The notes under the pieces were generated by a model, which saw only the letters and a list, made by a program, of their open reading frames with translations, was not told the DNA's origin and did not search any database. A program made the translations under genes and the position numbers. Shown here one piece after another: positions 5,449-6,503 of a stretch of DNA of 6,503 nucleotides; the stretch's first letter is position 1; each line of letters begins with the position of its first letter. The stretch covers positions 1 through 6,503 of the forward strand of contig NZ_JBIYSM020000084.1 of the NCBI RefSeq assembly GCF_044759095.2. Direction: 5' to 3'. Source of the DNA: JBIYSM02 sp044759095. GTDB taxonomy: Bacteria > Bacillota > Bacilli > Brevibacillales > Brevibacillaceae.

Positions 5449-6042
5449 ATGACAAATAGTAGAATGAATCCTAAGGTTGATGAATTTATAAGTAAAGCTA
5501 AAAAGTGGAAGGAAGAATATGAGAAGTTGAGAAATATCGTTCTTGACTGTGAGCTGACCGAAGAATTTAAGTGGATGCATCCTTGTTACACGTTTGAGAA
5601 AAAAAACATAGTTTTAATACATGGATTTAAAGAATATTGTGCGCTTCTGTTTCACAAAGGTGCCTTGTTACAGGATGCCCATGGGATTCTAATCCAACAA
5701 ACGGAGAATGTACAGGCGGCGCGCCAGATTCGGTTCACCAATGTTCAAGAAATAGTCGAGATGGAACCCATCTTGAAAGCCTATATTTATGAAGCCATTG
5801 AAGTTGAAAAAGCCGGTTTGGAAGTGAATTTTAAAAAGAATTCAGAATTCATAATTCCTGAAGAACTCCAAAATAAATTCGATGAGATCCCTGCCTTGAA
5901 ATCTGCTTTTGAAGCATTGACGCCGGGACGGCAAAGAGCATACATTCTTTATTTTTCTGAACCCAAAAAATCCAAAACTCGTGAGTCAAGGGTTGAAAAA
6001 TGTATGCAGCAAATTCTCAATGGAAAGGGATTAAATGATTAG
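5449..6042 (+). CDS. ydeI: YdeI-like protein, DUF1801 plus C-terminal OmdA-like segment
   Basis: This 197-residue protein resembles the YdeI/YjdI-type proteins of Bacillota: a DUF1801 domain (about 15-115, with KWMHPCYTFEKKNIVLIHGF at 41-60 and a strand-rich core) and a C-terminal helical tail (about 155-195) with LTPGRQRAYILYFSEPKKSK, the pattern of OmdA-type bacteriocin-protection proteins. It has no signal peptide or membrane segment, so it is probably cytosolic; the biochemical role is not known to me. I chose ATG 5449, 9 bases after GAGGGG; a TTG at 5446 would add one residue. Upstream TTGACA (5406-5411) lacks a clear -10. It is the only complete plus-strand gene here. Its GC content of about 38%, against about 55% for glyA, suggests lateral transfer from a lower-GC relative. 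It ends in its own terminator (6060-6094). Confidence 0.85.
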   Translation: MTNSRMNPKVDEFISKAKKWKEEYEKLRNIVLDCELTEEFKWMHPCYTFEKKNIVLIHGFKEYCALLFHKGALLQDAHGILIQQTENVQAARQIRFTNVQEIVEMEPILKAYIYEAIEVEKAGLEVNFKKNSEFIIPEELQNKFDEIPALKSAFEALTPGRQRAYILYFSEPKKSKTRESRVEKCMQQILNGKGLND

Positions 6043-6059
6043 GATATTCTCCTTGAACT

Positions 6060-6094
6060 AACGGGGGCTTATGTAACGTAGGCTCCCGTTTTTT
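6060..6094 (+). terminator. Rho-independent terminator of the ydeI-like gene
   Basis: AACGGGGGCTT (6060-6070) pairs with AGGCTCCCGTT (6080-6090) over 11 bp with two G-U pairs and a 9-base loop, followed by a run of six Ts (6089-6094). It starts 18 bases after the stop codon, so it closes a one-gene transcript. Confidence 0.85.
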
Positions 6095-6275
6095 CGTGTA
6101 GGCAGTATTCATTCAGCAACAATTCTGTCAGCTCATCTATCATGCATGAAAAGACGATGAGGAAGTGATTTTCCCGTTCGCGCTAGTTGTCATCTATATG
6201 GGTGGATCGATGTGCGTGGAGCAAGCAAGGGATAGGCAAGCGGATGAAATATGTCATCCCACCTCCTTCCCCTCC

Positions 6276-6434
6276 CCAAACTTATAAATGATCTGTCAAA
6301 AAAACCACCCGGCATTAGCTATCCTCGACCCACTCGGCGTTAGCTATCGCTGTGCCGAGTGGGGTCCCCTTCTTCGCCGGGCGGGGCCCCGAACCCTTTT
6401 CTAGCGGCTGTATGGGATGTCCAAATTTATAAAT
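6276..6434. repeat. 14-base direct repeats bracketing the nested hairpin
   Basis: CCAAACTTATAAAT (6276-6289) and CCAAATTTATAAAT (6421-6434) match at 13 of 14 positions, in direct orientation, 145 bases apart. They enclose the GC-rich nested hairpin at 6298-6391. The pattern resembles a target duplication around a small insertion. Both copies are AT-rich and could also be chance -10-like sequences. Confidence 0.4.
6298..6384 (-). terminator. nested double-hairpin terminator with duplicated arms
   Basis: On the minus strand CCGCCCGGC (6384-6376) pairs with GCCGGGTGG (6313-6305), followed directly by seven Ts (6304-6298). Inside it CCCACTCGGC (6363-6354) pairs perfectly with GCCGAGTGGG (6338-6329). 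The outer pairing holds a G-U in minus RNA that would be A-C on the plus strand, and only minus has the U-run. The plus-strand motifs CCACCCGGCATTAGCTATC (6305-6323) and CCACTCGGCGTTAGCTATC (6330-6348) show the arms arose by a 25-base tandem duplication. The arm at 6363-6354 could also pair with 6313-6305, so two alternative folds exist. It probably ends a minus-strand transcript from beyond the window. Confidence 0.6.
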
Positions 6435-6450
6435 TCTGGTGTATGAAATA

Positions 6451-6503
6451 ATGTCCTTAAACAAAGGAAAATCCCCAGCGACTACGGAAAAAAGAAGTAC
6501 CTG
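6451..6503 (+). CDS. possible 5' end of a further plus-strand gene (truncated by the window)
   Basis: From ATG 6451 the frame stays open to the window edge and gives MSLNKGKSPATTEKRST. A short basic lead followed by TTEKR can be the start of a TetR/AcrR-type regulator, but 17 residues are too few to assign a family. A TATAAA (6428-6433) lies upstream without a good -35, and no strong ribosome binding site is seen. It may be a chance open frame. Confidence 0.2.
   Translation, partial: MSLNKGKSPATTEKRST

Noticed and set aside
1..6503. CRISPR arrays, tRNA or rRNA genes, or defence systems
   Set aside because: I saw no regularly spaced repeats, no tRNA-like cloverleaf with a TTCRANY arm, no rRNA stretch and no nuclease or helicase motifs in any convincing reading frame.

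Overview
The window looks like a Bacillota chromosome, most probably a Brevibacillus/Paenibacillaceae-type bacterium. Six consecutive minus-strand genes keep the Bacillus subtilis order ywlC-ywlD(mntP)-ywlE-ywlF(rpiB)-ywlG-glyA. Strong AGGAGG-type ribosome binding sites, several GTG starts and sigma-A-like promoters fit this. The core genes sampled have about 55% GC, above B. subtilis. The genus is an inference from gene order and base composition.

Layout in the direction of transcription (right to left). ywlC (threonylcarbamoyl-AMP synthase for the tRNA t6A modification), mntP (manganese exporter) and ywlE (protein-arginine phosphatase) form one unit. It is driven by a near-consensus promoter at 5207-5235, with DnaA-box-like 9-mers just upstream of the -35 and more inside the start of ywlC. 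A hairpin after ywlE (2899-2927) and a new promoter with a perfect TATAAT (2819-2824) begin a second unit: rpiB (ribose-5-phosphate isomerase B), ywlG (conserved protein of unknown function) and glyA (serine hydroxymethyltransferase). rpiB and ywlG abut with no gap. The genes are housekeeping functions in translation fidelity, metal balance, phospho-arginine signalling, pentose phosphate and one-carbon metabolism. Their order is conserved, but they do not form a single pathway.

Left end (1-464). Between the glyA stop and the window edge there is no convincing protein gene. It holds a 245-base, about 66% GC block (145-389) with a 14-bp closing stem and several internal hairpins. The block sits between two nearly identical terminator-like hairpins (89-115 and 422-446). 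It looks like a structured RNA or a small mobile element of a family I could not identify, and it is the best candidate here for something undescribed.

Right end (5160-6503). In B. subtilis a sporulation gene (spoIIR) and ywlB lie upstream of ywlC. Here there is instead a plus-strand ydeI-like gene with about 38% GC, probably acquired laterally, ending in a strong terminator. Two minus-strand terminators (5292-5320 and 6298-6384) have no minus-strand gene immediately before them in this window. The second is a nested double hairpin built from a 19-base motif repeated at a 25-base period, and it lies between 14-base direct repeats. From 6095 to 6275 I see nothing convincing. The last 53 bases may be the start of a further plus-strand gene.
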